From BCD1 sp965230565 (GTDB taxonomy: Bacteria; Bacteroidota; Bacteroidia; Chitinophagales; Saprospiraceae): 64,000 nucleotides of DNA. Below the pieces are notes generated by a model. The model worked only from the letters and a program-made list of their open reading frames with translations. It did no database searches and had not been told where the DNA came from. Below, in pieces: positions 8,184 through 17,420 of the stretch. Location of the stretch: NCBI GenBank assembly GCA_965230565.1, contig CBDDLH010000005.1, positions 186,001 to 250,000 on the forward strand, in the 5' to 3' direction. Each line of letters starts with the position of its first letter. Position 1 is the stretch's first letter. A program made the position numbers and the translations under genes.

Positions 8184-8692
8184 GTGCTCGGAATTATCAA
8201 ACCTCTCAGCCTTGTAGTGGAATTAGGAGGGACATTTTACGGCAATAAGTGATCTTTTTCGTTCAATTCCATATTCAAAAGTGCACTTCTGGCCTGTTAT
8301 CCCGGATTCAAATTCCATTTTTCCTCGTTTGATAATCTTGAGTTACACGAAAATCCAGAATTTTGGGGTTAACCAAAATTCTGGATGACTTGTTTTTTTT
8401 GAGATTTAAAGATGCTGTAATGTCTATTTTGTTGAGTGTCAGGCGATGAAAACAACTGTAAAAAGTATGTTGATCAATATTCGAACAAAAAACAACTTTG
8501 CCCGTAAAAGAGAGTGTTCAACCACTTAATCCGAAATTGTGCCGTTGCCTCATTATAGGGGTACGTTTGAGGAATAAACTGGTTTTTTTGCGAAAAAAAT
8601 ATATATCTTGCTTTTGTAATGATATCCATAGTGCGGTTTATGTATCGCGGATATACAAAATGGAGATATCTGAATCGATATAATGGGTTTTT
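8184..8692. other. Gene-free stretch with an orphan hairpin
   Basis: About 0.5 kb with no convincing ORF on either strand. The only structure seen is the hairpin at 8353-8386 with a T-run; the last 130 bases before the TPR gene are A/T-rich and probably hold its promoter. Confidence 0.5.
8353..8400 (+). terminator. Terminator-like hairpin without an upstream gene
   Basis: Perfect 14-bp arms ATCCAGAATTTTGG / CCAAAATTCTGGAT with a GGTTAA loop, followed after a few bases by eight T. It sits about 200 bp beyond the previous terminator, with no ORF between. Confidence 0.6.
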
Positions 8693-10096
8693 ATGAATGC
8701 TAAAAATGGCAATACAGGAAACGCGATAGATGCCCTTGTTCTTCAATATGAATCGAGTGCAAAAAACGGGAAGACCTTGTTTTTTGATGAAAGTTCATTT
8801 CTTCAACTAATTGATTTTTACCAACACGAAGAACAATTGGAAAAGGCCCTTGAGGTTGCGGACCAGGCCATTGAAAGATATCTTTTCTCTACTGATTTTT
8901 ACCTTAGAAAAGCGGAACTGCTAATCGATGCCGGTAAGGAAAATGCAGCTTTAAAAACATTGGAGCAAACGGAAACATTCGCTCCCGGACAATTGGATGT
9001 CGTTTTGCTAAAAGCGGAAGCCCTTACCTATATGGACAAAGGTTCTGAAGCGTTGGAACTGCTATGGGAAGTGGTACCTGTTGTCGATAAAAGCGAACTT
9101 GGAAATCTTTACCTGGTAGAATCATTGGTATATGAGTTCAATCAGGAATATGAAAAGATGTTCCAGGTGCTGAAACATGCTGTTTTGCTCAATCCTGAAA
9201 ATGATGAGATCCTCGAAAGGATTTGGGTAGCTGTGGAACTGTCCAGGAAATACAAGCAAAGCATTACCCTACACAAAAAAGTAATCAATAAACACCCGTA
9301 TTCCTATATGGCCTGGTATAACCTGGGGCATGCCTATGCTTATCTCGGAAATTATAAAGATGCCATAGAGGCTTATGAATATGCCTTTATTATCAATGAG
9401 AAGTTCGATCCTGCAGTGAGGGATTGTGCGGATCTTTGTTTTGAGACCGGTTATTACAAAAAGGCTATCAAATATTACCTCGACTTATTCAATGATGCAG
9501 AGGTAGACAGTGATTTATTTCAGCGGGTAGGGGAGTGTTATCAGCAATTGGGGAACTTCCATACCGCAGCTCAATATTTCCGAAAAGCGATCAATCGTGA
9601 TCCGCTCAATGATGAAGGATATTATCACCTTGGAGAATGTTATGCCTACCACAGCCGGTGGAAGGAAGCTTCAAGGTACTATGAGAAAGCTCTGGAAATT
9701 GAAGATCAAAGAGAAGAATATTTCAGCGCGCTCGGTGTGGCAAAAGCGGAACTAGGAGAATTTGAAATGGCCGAAGATATGTTCCGAAGATCGGTAGAGA
9801 TCGCTCCGGAGGAGGGTAAATACTGGCTGGAATATGCTTCTTTTTTGATCGGATATGACCGTACCGACGATGCCCTTTCCTTATTGGTGGTTGCTGAAAT
9901 TACTGCAGATACGGCCCAAATGCAATTTGCACAAGTGGCCTGCCTGTTTAATATGGGACGTCGTAAGGAAGCCTGCAGAATGTTGTGGCATGTTATGGAA
10001 GAAGGAGGAGAACATTACCATATAATGTTTGATCTTCTTCCGGAACTGGAGCATGATGTTGAAATTCACACCATACTCAGTTCCTATCTGGATTGA
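8693..10096 (+). CDS. Tetratricopeptide-repeat protein
   Basis: 467 residues, no signal peptide, almost wholly helical TPR. Clear 34-residue repeats include AWYNLGHAYAYLGNYKDAIEAYEYAF, LFQRVGECYQQLGNFHTAAQYFRKAI and GYYHLGECYAYHSRWKEASRYYEKAL, about ten repeats in all. TPR arrays are protein-protein scaffolds; the partner is not indicated. Stops 2 bp before the end of the convergent glucokinase gene. Confidence 0.88.
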   Translation: MNAKNGNTGNAIDALVLQYESSAKNGKTLFFDESSFLQLIDFYQHEEQLEKALEVADQAIERYLFSTDFYLRKAELLIDAGKENAALKTLEQTETFAPGQLDVVLLKAEALTYMDKGSEALELLWEVVPVVDKSELGNLYLVESLVYEFNQEYEKMFQVLKHAVLLNPENDEILERIWVAVELSRKYKQSITLHKKVINKHPYSYMAWYNLGHAYAYLGNYKDAIEAYEYAFIINEKFDPAVRDCADLCFETGYYKKAIKYYLDLFNDAEVDSDLFQRVGECYQQLGNFHTAAQYFRKAINRDPLNDEGYYHLGECYAYHSRWKEASRYYEKALEIEDQREEYFSALGVAKAELGEFEMAEDMFRRSVEIAPEEGKYWLEYASFLIGYDRTDDALSLLVVAEITADTAQMQFAQVACLFNMGRRKEACRMLWHVMEEGGEHYHIMFDLLPELEHDVEIHTILSSYLD

Positions 10097-10098
10097 TC

Positions 10099-10851
10099 TT
10101 ATTTAGCATTAAATCGTTCAGCTGCATAAAGTGATGCTCCGATGGTACCGGCAGCATTTTTCAGTTCTGCAGCGAATACATCTACATTTACCGTCAGGTA
10201 TTGAGAGAATTCTTCATATTTCTTTGTAACACCTCCTCCAAGAATAAAGCAGTCCGGGGAGAAAATATGATTGAGGTGAACCAGGTAATCATTCAATCGG
10301 GTTCCCCATTCTTCCCATGATAATTCTCCTTTTTCGCGAACGATATTGGAGCAATAACGCTCGGCAATATCTCCCTTAAAGAAAATATGCCCCAATTCAG
10401 TATTGGAGATCAGTTCCCCGTTATAAAACATGGCTGATCCGATGCCGGTACCTATAGTGAGTACCATTACAAGGCCTTTTCTTCCTTTTCCGATGCCGAG
10501 TTTCATCATCGCCAATCCTGCAGCATCTGCGTCGTTGACAGCAACCACCGGACACCCACAGGCCTCGGAAAAGATCTTTTCAATAGATAACCCTATCCAT
10601 GATTTTTCAATATTGGAGGCGGTCATGCAGATACCGTTTTTAACCACCGCAGGAAAACCTGCAGCAACAGGACCTTTCCAGTCATGCATTCTTACCAATT
10701 CTGCAAATGTCTCAGCAACGCTTTCCGGAGTTGCAGGTTTTGGTGTAAGCAGTCTTTTTCTGTCTTCAACAAGTGTACCGTTGACTACATCAACAACGCC
10801 TCCTTTAATCCCTGTTCCTCCTACGTCTACGCCAAGTATATACCGTTCCAT
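10099..10851 (-). CDS. ppgK: Polyphosphate glucokinase (ROK family)
   Basis: 250 residues of the ROK/PPGK type. Phosphate-binding motif LGVDVGGTGIKGGVVD at residues 6-21, GFPAVV, NDADAAG, the adenosine-type loop LTIGTGIGSA and NTELGHI are all in family order, and the length matches PPGK. These enzymes phosphorylate glucose using polyphosphate and/or ATP in the cytoplasm. The zinc-binding Cys cluster of ROK repressors is missing, as expected for PPGK. Which phosphoryl donor is used cannot be read here. Confidence 0.85.
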   Translation of the reverse strand: MERYILGVDVGGTGIKGGVVDVVNGTLVEDRKRLLTPKPATPESVAETFAELVRMHDWKGPVAAGFPAVVKNGICMTASNIEKSWIGLSIEKIFSEACGCPVVAVNDADAAGLAMMKLGIGKGRKGLVMVLTIGTGIGSAMFYNGELISNTELGHIFFKGDIAERYCSNIVREKGELSWEEWGTRLNDYLVHLNHIFSPDCFILGGGVTKKYEEFSQYLTVNVDVFAAELKNAAGTIGASLYAAERFNAK

Positions 10852-10934
10852 ATATTGTTTTTTTATTTTGCCCTGTGACGGGTCTCTTTTAAAATGTCTT
10901 TTTCAAATTTACGATCTACAGGCTGTGCTTTTGC

Positions 10935-11831
10935 CTAATGTATTGGTCTGATGATCATCCAAATATCTTCGATAGGCCGGTCACGCCCGTCAGTTTTATT
11001 CTCGCTGATTTTATCAATGATTTCCATTCCTTCGATCACTCTTCCAAAAACCGTATAATCTCTGTCCAACAAAGGTGTGCCGCCGTATTTCAGATAAGCA
11101 TCCCGCTGGGCCTGACTATACCTTTTACCTTTTTGGGCCTCAAGTTTGTCTAATTCGTCCTCTGTCACTGCACGTCCCTGTACGATATAAAACTGGGATC
11201 CGGAGGAATTTTTCTTGGGGTTCATCTGGTCGGGGAGACGTGCTGCGGCTAGCGCTCCGCGAACGTGAACCAAGGAGTCAACGAATTCAGCAGGAATGGT
11301 ATAACCGGGACCACCCATACCCAATGGCATTCCCTTCCGGGCATTTTTCGACTGCGGGTCTCCTCCCTGTATCATGAATCCCTGAATGACCCGGTGGAAA
11401 AGCAGGCTGTCAAAGAATTGCTGTTCGGCCAGTTTGACAAAGTTATCCTGATGCTTGGGCGTTGAATCATACAAATGAACGAGCATGCTGCCATAGGGCG
11501 TTTTCAGTTCGATCAGACATAATTCGGGAGCATCCACTACGATACGCATTTTCTTTTCCTGGATCTTATCCTTACTGTCGATGGCTTTCATCTTCACCAT
11601 ATAATTTCCGGAAGACATATACCTGTGGGAAGGTGATGCTTCATTGGACGTATTTCCGTCGCCGAAGTCCCATTCATATCGTTCTGCTTTTTCAGACTCA
11701 TTGTTGAATTGAATGGCTGTGGCAGCTTTTGTCTTCCCGCTATAGGAAAATTTGGCGACCGGTCTTCCACAAGAAACCAGCAGAAGAACAGAAAGCGTTA
11801 ATAAAAGAAATGTGGGTTTGAATAACATCAT
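10935..11831 (-). CDS. PKD-domain cyclophilin lipoprotein (peptidyl-prolyl isomerase)
   Basis: 298 residues. Lipobox VSC after the signal peptide, a PKD-type domain (residues about 27-100, with YEWDFGDGNTS), then a cyclophilin domain with FHRVIQGFMIQGGDPQ, GYTIPAEF and SGSQFYIVQG. Envelope folding catalyst. The ATG at 11831 is followed directly by a second Met. It lies 17 bp downstream of a related cyclophilin gene, forming a tandem pair in which only this copy gained the PKD domain. Confidence 0.88.
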   Translation of the reverse strand: MMLFKPTFLLLTLSVLLLVSCGRPVAKFSYSGKTKAATAIQFNNESEKAERYEWDFGDGNTSNEASPSHRYMSSGNYMVKMKAIDSKDKIQEKKMRIVVDAPELCLIELKTPYGSMLVHLYDSTPKHQDNFVKLAEQQFFDSLLFHRVIQGFMIQGGDPQSKNARKGMPLGMGGPGYTIPAEFVDSLVHVRGALAAARLPDQMNPKKNSSGSQFYIVQGRAVTEDELDKLEAQKGKRYSQAQRDAYLKYGGTPLLDRDYTVFGRVIEGMEIIDKISENKTDGRDRPIEDIWMIIRPIH

Positions 11832-11848
11832 AATATTTTCAATAGCTT

Positions 11849-12493
11849 TTATTTAAGTATCCGAACTTTCATCTGGATATCCTTTATCGGGCGGTCATAT
11901 TTGTCACATGCTACATTGGACATTTGGTCTACAAATTCAATGCCTTCAACTACTTCCCCAAAGACCGTGTAATCTCCATCGAGGAAAGGTGTGCCGCCGA
12001 GTTCTTTGTATAATTGTCTTTGCTCAGGGTTGTATTGGAATCCCTTTTGTTGTTCCAGCTGATTTAAATAATCATCATTGATAGGAACTCCCTGTACTAT
12101 GTAAAACTGAGAGCCACTGGATTTTTTTTGTGGATTGGGGGTGCGTGCTGCCGCTAGAGCGCCTTTGATGTGTGGCGCGCCGATTTCCGGATCCAATTCA
12201 TAGCCCGGACTTCCTTGCCCAAGTCTTTGTCCCGGAGGGGAATTTCGTGATTGGGGGTCACCTCCCTGTATCATGAAGGCCTTTTTTACCCGATGAAATA
12301 ATAATCCGTCATAAAACCCTTCATTGGCCAGCTTGATGAAATTATCCCTGTGAATGGGAGTAGAGTTGTAAAGCATTACTTTTATTACGCCAAATTCCGT
12401 TTCAATCTCTGCATAAGTGAATCCTTTTTTGTGTCCATCCTGGCAGGCGGTAAGCATAAAAACAACAATCAGAAAAGTAAAAATTCGCTTCAT
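11849..12493 (-). CDS. Cyclophilin lipoprotein (peptidyl-prolyl isomerase)
   Basis: 214 residues from the internal ATG at 12493, which starts a proper lipoprotein signal (MKRIFTFLIVVFMLTAC); the open frame extends 69 bp upstream without signal-like sequence. Cyclophilin motifs LFHRVKKAFMIQGGDPQ, GYELDPEI and SGSQFYIVQG are intact. It is paired head-to-tail with the PKD-cyclophilin gene and probably co-transcribed with it. Confidence 0.88.
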   Translation of the reverse strand: MKRIFTFLIVVFMLTACQDGHKKGFTYAEIETEFGVIKVMLYNSTPIHRDNFIKLANEGFYDGLLFHRVKKAFMIQGGDPQSRNSPPGQRLGQGSPGYELDPEIGAPHIKGALAAARTPNPQKKSSGSQFYIVQGVPINDDYLNQLEQQKGFQYNPEQRQLYKELGGTPFLDGDYTVFGEVVEGIEFVDQMSNVACDKYDRPIKDIQMKVRILK

Positions 12494-12589
12494 TCTGTTT
12501 ATAATTTTGATTTTAGGTGGTCCGGAGATGATGGATTTTATTTCCGGGGGTGTTTTCATCAACTCAGCCCTGTTGAAAAATATGGGTTT

Positions 12590-12943
12590 TTAAATATCCG
12601 TAATGTAGGGACGAAAATACGCAACTATTTTTTCTTTAAGTAATGCTTCCTGGTCCTTTACGCCGGTTTGTTCAATTGGTTTGATCAATTCCCATTTTGG
12701 CCAGCCTTCCTCGTCCTTTCCGAGAAATTTGTAATGTCCATCTTCACTCAGTAGTTTACAAACGGCAATATGTAGCAGGTCCTGTTTTTCTTCCTTGGTA
12801 AAATTTTCCTGGATCTTGCCAAGTTCCTGTATACCGATCAAAAAAAGCACCCCATTGACATCGGGTAACCCTTTTTTATCGAACTTCTTTTTAATCCACC
12901 TCCTTAAATGCTGCCACTCAAAATCTTTTTCCCAGACTTCCAT
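12590..12943 (-). CDS. Conserved hypothetical protein
   Basis: 117 residues, no signal peptide, helical and Lys/Glu-rich. Contains LPDVNGVLFLIGIQELG and HYKFLGKDEEGWPKWE. I recall similar uncharacterised proteins in Bacteroidota but no function. It is 97 bp upstream of the cyclophilin pair in the same direction. Confidence 0.65.
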   Translation of the reverse strand: MEVWEKDFEWQHLRRWIKKKFDKKGLPDVNGVLFLIGIQELGKIQENFTKEEKQDLLHIAVCKLLSEDGHYKFLGKDEEGWPKWELIKPIEQTGVKDQEALLKEKIVAYFRPYITDI

Positions 12944-13127
12944 AGTTAATTTTTTTCTCAGGGTCAGTAAATGGTTCCTTGAATTAGAGCTTGTCTAAAT
13001 TTTTAAACATACTGTTATTTCATCCGAAAAACCCTATGATTTTTATTCCTGTAAATTTTCTTTTTTCAAGACACACAAATATAACCTGTAGGGAGAAAAT
13101 TTTTAGGTTAAGCGAACATAAATTGAA

Positions 13128-14843
13128 TCACTTCTCCTGTGGATTGACGGTTGCTTCCACATCCCAATTGGCTCTCAGTTTTTCAAGGGACTTTTCAAAA
13201 ATGGGTTCTGGCTGCCTTTTATCGTCATAACTGCCTGTGTCCCACGAACCGTTTTTATTCCAATCCGTAATGATCTTGACCTTGTAATCTCCGGGACGCA
13301 ACGCTTTGACCTCAAATTCAAAGGTCTCTTCATTCTCGATGACAAAGAACTCCAAAGGTTTACTGTTTTTATCCTGGAGCTCAACAATGTAACTAAGGCT
13401 GTCCTTTAGATCCGTAAGGGATAATTTGATGTTTCCGAAAGATTTTTTCAGATCGGGGGTATATTTCAGGTTGACGGTATCCTTGTTCGTTAATCCAAAC
13501 ATATCCGTTACCCCGCCAGGTAATATTTCCAGGACATAAGGAATGGAAGGTTTCCAGGAATAATCGATTGTCAATCTTCGTTTATCCAGGGAGTCGATGG
13601 AGAATTCAGGTTTGATTATTTCCAGCGTTGTATCTGCTGTTATGGTAATAAAAGCAGTATCATAGGTTTCCAGCGGGGCAGAAAAACCTACTTTAAGTGG
13701 TTTGGAAGGGTTGGTTTTTCCGGGGTTGGTAGTGTTGGCCATTCTGAGGCTGAGGATTCCAGTATTCAGATATGTTGTTTTTGACTTGGCTTTTATCGGG
13801 ATAGTATCGTTGAGCAGGCTGTCCTTCCGGACCAACAATTGCCAGGTATTATCTCCTGATTGATTGTACCAGATGAGCAGACTGTCCCTGTCGGTTACAG
13901 TATAGGGAGGCTTTTCGTTTTCGGTAACGAGATCCTTGAACTGAAGATCAAGGTTGCCTGGAGGTGCATTAAAGGTGGTGTTCAAATAACCATAGCTGGA
14001 AGAATCGATGTTGGAAATGTAGAGGGGCTTTCTTTCCTGAAATAAAAATATAGGATCTATGGTTTTGGGCGGAATTCGTCTGTTGCCCAGGGAGTCTGGA
14101 GTGATTCCGGTAGTATCTCCCACCACAATGAACTCTTCGGGGAAACCGATGAATTCTTCCGGGTTGTCGAATTTGTAATTCTGGTCCACTCGCTTTATTC
14201 CGAACCCTTTGAACGTTCCTGCTCTGACATTTTCTATAGTATAATTTCCGGATTCATCTGTTCTGCCAAAGTAAAACGGATTGATGGTTCGAACTACACT
14301 GTCGGCGAGATTCTCATACAACATGAAATAAGCATCCTCCACAGGCTCTCCGGAGAGCGCATCCAACAACCTTCCTTTTACGATCAGGCTATCGATCACA
14401 TCACCCGTAGAAAAAACAAAACGGAGATCTTTCACCGGATTTCTTTCGGTGATATCCCTGATCGCCTCTCCAAAATTAATGGTATAAGTGGCATTTTCGC
14501 GTAAGCTGGCGGTTTCCGTAAATGAAAAGATGATTGATTTCTTTCTGATCTTGACCTCGTAATCCTTCCGGTCTACAGGAGGGGATATAACTATTTGGTT
14601 GAATACATCGTTGAGTTCTACCCATTCATCAAATTCCAGAATGATCTCTTTGGAATTGAAATTGGTTTGCATATTGGGTGTAGAACCCTCCGATACCAAC
14701 TGAGGAGGCGATTCATCTTTGGGGCCACCTTTCGGGGCGACTACATTGGCACAAAACCAAAGTCCCGTAGCCATTAAAATCAATATTAATGACCGCACTA
14801 TTTTTGTCCACCAAAAGCCAGCTTTTTTATGCATAATCGACAA
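13128..14843 (-). CDS. SbsA-type Ig-like domain lipoprotein
   Basis: 571 residues. Lipobox near FC-A followed by APKGGPKDESPPQL, the hallmark opening of Bacteroidota Ig-like (SbsA, Big_5) lipoproteins. One SbsA Ig domain spans about residues 40-150 (ILEFDEWVELNDVFNQIVISPP, TYTINFGEAIRDITERNP), followed by a carboxypeptidase-regulatory-like repeat (VKGRLLDALSGEPVEDAYFMLYE). The beta-rich remainder ends in a probable DUF-type domain (DYKVKIITDWNKNGSWDTG). Outer-membrane or periplasmic, structural role unknown. Confidence 0.82.
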   Translation of the reverse strand: MSIMHKKAGFWWTKIVRSLILILMATGLWFCANVVAPKGGPKDESPPQLVSEGSTPNMQTNFNSKEIILEFDEWVELNDVFNQIVISPPVDRKDYEVKIRKKSIIFSFTETASLRENATYTINFGEAIRDITERNPVKDLRFVFSTGDVIDSLIVKGRLLDALSGEPVEDAYFMLYENLADSVVRTINPFYFGRTDESGNYTIENVRAGTFKGFGIKRVDQNYKFDNPEEFIGFPEEFIVVGDTTGITPDSLGNRRIPPKTIDPIFLFQERKPLYISNIDSSSYGYLNTTFNAPPGNLDLQFKDLVTENEKPPYTVTDRDSLLIWYNQSGDNTWQLLVRKDSLLNDTIPIKAKSKTTYLNTGILSLRMANTTNPGKTNPSKPLKVGFSAPLETYDTAFITITADTTLEIIKPEFSIDSLDKRRLTIDYSWKPSIPYVLEILPGGVTDMFGLTNKDTVNLKYTPDLKKSFGNIKLSLTDLKDSLSYIVELQDKNSKPLEFFVIENEETFEFEVKALRPGDYKVKIITDWNKNGSWDTGSYDDKRQPEPIFEKSLEKLRANWDVEATVNPQEK

Positions 14844-15126
14844 AGTTAATCAACTCAAGTTGCGATACAACTTGAGTAAATAACAAATTTCAGATTTCAA
14901 TTTACAAAAAGGATCTGTTGTATCTGTTCTTTCTTGTAAGTTGGAATATGGGGTATGAAAATTGCTAAGAAGCGATTTATCGCACCTTAGATTAATTAAC
15001 ACGGGCGAAAATATCGTTTTTCCGACAGGCTGCCGAAATATTAACAAATAATAACTTTTTATCTTTCTGAAAATTGATTTCTTTGCATTCAATAATATAG
15101 GATCCTATCATTTTAAGGTACATCCA

Positions 15127-15666
15127 ATGTCAGCAGTTTTTACGACCGAAAGATTAGCGTTGCGGGAATTTTCCCTGAATGATGCCAAGGGCTTTTTTGA
15201 AATGAATGCAGACCCGGAAGTGATACAGTTTACCGGGGACCGTGCTTTTGTGGACATTGAAGAAACCGGGCAGTTTATTCAGGCCTACGATCAATATGAA
15301 AAACATGGGTATGGCAGATGGTCCATTTATCTAAAAGGAACGGAGGAATACCTTGGATTTTGCGGGTTGAGGTATTCAACGGAAAAGCAGGAAACGGACA
15401 TTGGTTTTCGGCTGATCCGAAAATACTGGAATAAAGGATTTGCGACAGAGGCTGCCATTGCCTGTCTGGAGGCAGGATTTCAAAAATTTGGCCTGGACAA
15501 AATAGTAGGCAGGGCCAGGGCAGATAATCAGGCCTCCATTAGAGTTTTGGAAAAACTGGGTATGTCAAAAGCGTTTGAATACACTGAAGAAGATAAACCC
15601 TGGGTTCAGTACGAATTAAAAGCAAATGATTACAAATCCATGGTCAAACGCTCTTTGCCGGAGTAA
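15127..15666 (+). CDS. GNAT N-acetyltransferase (RimJ/RimL-like)
   Basis: 179 residues. The opening FTTERLALREFSLNDAKGFFEMNADPEVIQFTG and the acetyl-CoA loop region FRLIRKYWNKGFATEAAIACLEAGF, then NQASIRVLEKLGM, are typical of the RimJ/RimL-type GNAT branch. Probable acetylation of an amino group; substrate unknown. Its 3' end overlaps that of the convergent fdhD by 37 bp. Confidence 0.88.
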   Translation: MSAVFTTERLALREFSLNDAKGFFEMNADPEVIQFTGDRAFVDIEETGQFIQAYDQYEKHGYGRWSIYLKGTEEYLGFCGLRYSTEKQETDIGFRLIRKYWNKGFATEAAIACLEAGFQKFGLDKIVGRARADNQASIRVLEKLGMSKAFEYTEEDKPWVQYELKANDYKSMVKRSLPE

Positions 15667-16496
15667 ACATTAAACCTGCCCTCTCTCAGGAAGCCAATCA
15701 AGGTCATGCCTGATTCTTCCGCTAATTCTATGGCCAGGCTCGACGGAGCACCAACTGCAGCCACAACCTGTATGCCTGCAAAAGTAGCTTTCTGGATCAA
15801 TTCAAAGCCTGCCCGTCCGCTGAGCAGTAGGATATGATTGGATAGTGGAAACTTCTGCCCGGCAATGAGCGCTGCTCCGATCACCTTGTCAACTGCATTA
15901 TGCCGGCCTATGTCTTCCTGGATCAATTCGAGGTTACCGGAATGGTCAAATAAAGCTGCAGCATGCAATCCGCCGGTATGATAAAATGTAAGTTGCCGGT
16001 CTTTAGATTTTTGGATTAAAGAGTAAATCAATTCCGGAGACAGTTTGATTTCGCTCCTGGTGATCGTCGGAGTATGGTGATCAAAAATAGCTTCGATGCT
16101 TGTTTTGCCACACAGTCCGCATGCGGAGGAGGTGTAAAAATTCCGATCCAGTTTTTCTGCATCCAGAAAAATTTCCGGGCTCAGGGTTACTCGAACCACA
16201 TTTTCGGTGGTGTCGGCTTCCTCATTGGGGCAATGTTCTATTTTCAGGATATCCTTATGGTCTTTGATTATGCCTTCAGCAAACAAAAAACCTGAGGCCA
16301 GTTCAAAATCATCACCCGGCGTTCTCATGGTCACGGTCAGCCGTTTCCGCTGTCGGGCATCCATATGGCCATAAATCAGCCTTATCTCCATGGGTTCTTC
16401 AATGGCAACCATATCCCGCTTTTCCACAACAGAGGTCTGGTTGATTCTGAGAATGTCAATCTTTTGAATGTGTCCTGAGTCCATAAAATCCGGCAA
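15630..16496 (-). CDS. fdhD: Formate dehydrogenase accessory sulfurtransferase FdhD
   Basis: 288 residues. FdhD transfers sulfur from a cysteine desulfurase to the molybdenum cofactor of formate dehydrogenase-type enzymes. The catalytic pair C126-G-L-C129 sits in SSACGLCGKTS, and FYHTGGLHAAALF, QEDIGRHNAVDKVIG and LSGRAGFELIQKA are characteristic. No formate dehydrogenase gene is in the window, so its client is encoded elsewhere. Confidence 0.93.
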   Translation of the reverse strand: MPDFMDSGHIQKIDILRINQTSVVEKRDMVAIEEPMEIRLIYGHMDARQRKRLTVTMRTPGDDFELASGFLFAEGIIKDHKDILKIEHCPNEEADTTENVVRVTLSPEIFLDAEKLDRNFYTSSACGLCGKTSIEAIFDHHTPTITRSEIKLSPELIYSLIQKSKDRQLTFYHTGGLHAAALFDHSGNLELIQEDIGRHNAVDKVIGAALIAGQKFPLSNHILLLSGRAGFELIQKATFAGIQVVAAVGAPSSLAIELAEESGMTLIGFLREGRFNVYSGKERLTMDL

Positions 16497-16814
16497 TTGG
16501 TTAGTTCCGCCAAAACTACAACAATTCGAAAATGATTTGGGTTAAATTCGTGGGGAGAATGTGTGTGTTATGTGTTACGAGTTGCGTGTTGCGAGTTACG
16601 AGTTACGGGTTTAATACTTACAAAAGGCAAATTACTACCCCGGCACTTTTTGAAATAGTCTTCAGGTTTATAAATTAACAATTTACAGTACACTCTTTTC
16701 CAATGCAGTGGGTTGTTTTTTGATTCAACCTTTGATGTACCTCGCTTAAGAAATACTATTTTTTCAAAAAATAGTATTTCTGGCAAAAGACTGCCCACTG
16801 GTACTGCCAACTGA
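16497..16814. other. Intergenic stretch with palindrome and simple repeats
   Basis: No gene supported. It has a run of related words (GTTACGAGTTGCGTGTTGCGAG, about 16572-16610), the repeated palindrome at 16749-16781 and the short repeat at 16793-16814. Confidence 0.55.
16749..16781. repeat. Repeated palindrome, copy 2
   Basis: Perfect 16-bp arms AGAAATACTATTTTTT / AAAAAATAGTATTTCT separated by a single C. Same element as at 5627-5659, with two more base pairs at the loop end. Confidence 0.75.
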
Positions 16815-17330
16815 CTACCCCAGATCTTCCTCATAAAACCCCAGATCAACATCCTTCCTCCATTTGGTGAAAAACGCAATCTGTCCGGTGTGGTAGGAAA
16901 AGTGTTCTATCACATGCACCAGGATGCTCGTTCCGGTTTCTTTGTACACTTGTACGTCGTGGATTCCCAGCAGCATATCATCGGTTATGTTTGATAAAAC
17001 TTCATTAAGTAGTTCTTCGAGCTTCTGGAGTTCGTCGAGAAGTCTTGAGGTGGGGAGCGGTCCTTTTTCGAGGAATTCGAGATCTCTCGTCCGGTTGTCA
17101 GGTTTTTTGCCCAATCCGCTGCCGATCCATTGGGTTACGTTTCCGCACAGGTGTAAAACGAGATTGCCAACGCTGTTGCTATTGTCATTGGGTTTGTACC
17201 AGATTGCTTTTTCGTCCAGTTCCGCCAGGCATTTTTTTATTCTGGGAATGGATTCGTCGATGATTCTTCTGTGGGTTTCGGCAACTAAAATATCTTTATA
17301 AGCACTCATAGGTATCGTTTTGATAATCAC
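16815..17330 (-). CDS. DinB/DUF1572-family protein
   Basis: 171 residues (164 if the Met at 17309 is used). Four-helix-bundle DinB-like protein with WYKPNDNSNSVGNLVLHLCGNVTQWIG and, near the end, HVIEHFSYHTGQIAFFTK. The three histidines expected to bind a divalent metal are in LHLCGN, HVIEHF and YHTGQ. Members include thiol-dependent transferases, but the role of this one is unknown. Unrelated to DNA polymerase IV despite the name. Confidence 0.8.
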   Translation of the reverse strand: MIIKTIPMSAYKDILVAETHRRIIDESIPRIKKCLAELDEKAIWYKPNDNSNSVGNLVLHLCGNVTQWIGSGLGKKPDNRTRDLEFLEKGPLPTSRLLDELQKLEELLNEVLSNITDDMLLGIHDVQVYKETGTSILVHVIEHFSYHTGQIAFFTKWRKDVDLGFYEEDLG

Positions 17331-17365
17331 AAAAAAAGCGAAACCCGGGGTTCCCGAATTTCGCT
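17331..17365 (-). terminator. Intrinsic terminator after the PUR-family gene
   Basis: Stem AGCGAAA / TTTCGCT with an inner CGGG / CCCG stem, followed on the minus strand by a run of seven T (A-run at 17331-17337). It lies about 55 bp downstream of the gene at 17421 and directly before the DinB-family start. Confidence 0.8.
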
Positions 17366-17420
17366 AGTTTATTCTTAAAGAACATTAAATGTCCTCAATT
17401 TTCAATTTAACTGATCGTTC

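Noticed and set aside
8474..8746. Overlapping ORFs on both strands before the TPR gene
   Set aside because: A/T-rich, mutually antisense, with no recognisable domains; treated as promoter region.
16568..16879. ORF of 103 codons on the minus strand
   Set aside because: It runs through the repeated palindrome and the DinB-family gene; composition is not protein-like.
16815..17330. DinB-family protein as a DNA polymerase
   Set aside because: DinB/DUF1572 is a four-helix metal-binding family; the real Y-family polymerase is at 34519-35682.
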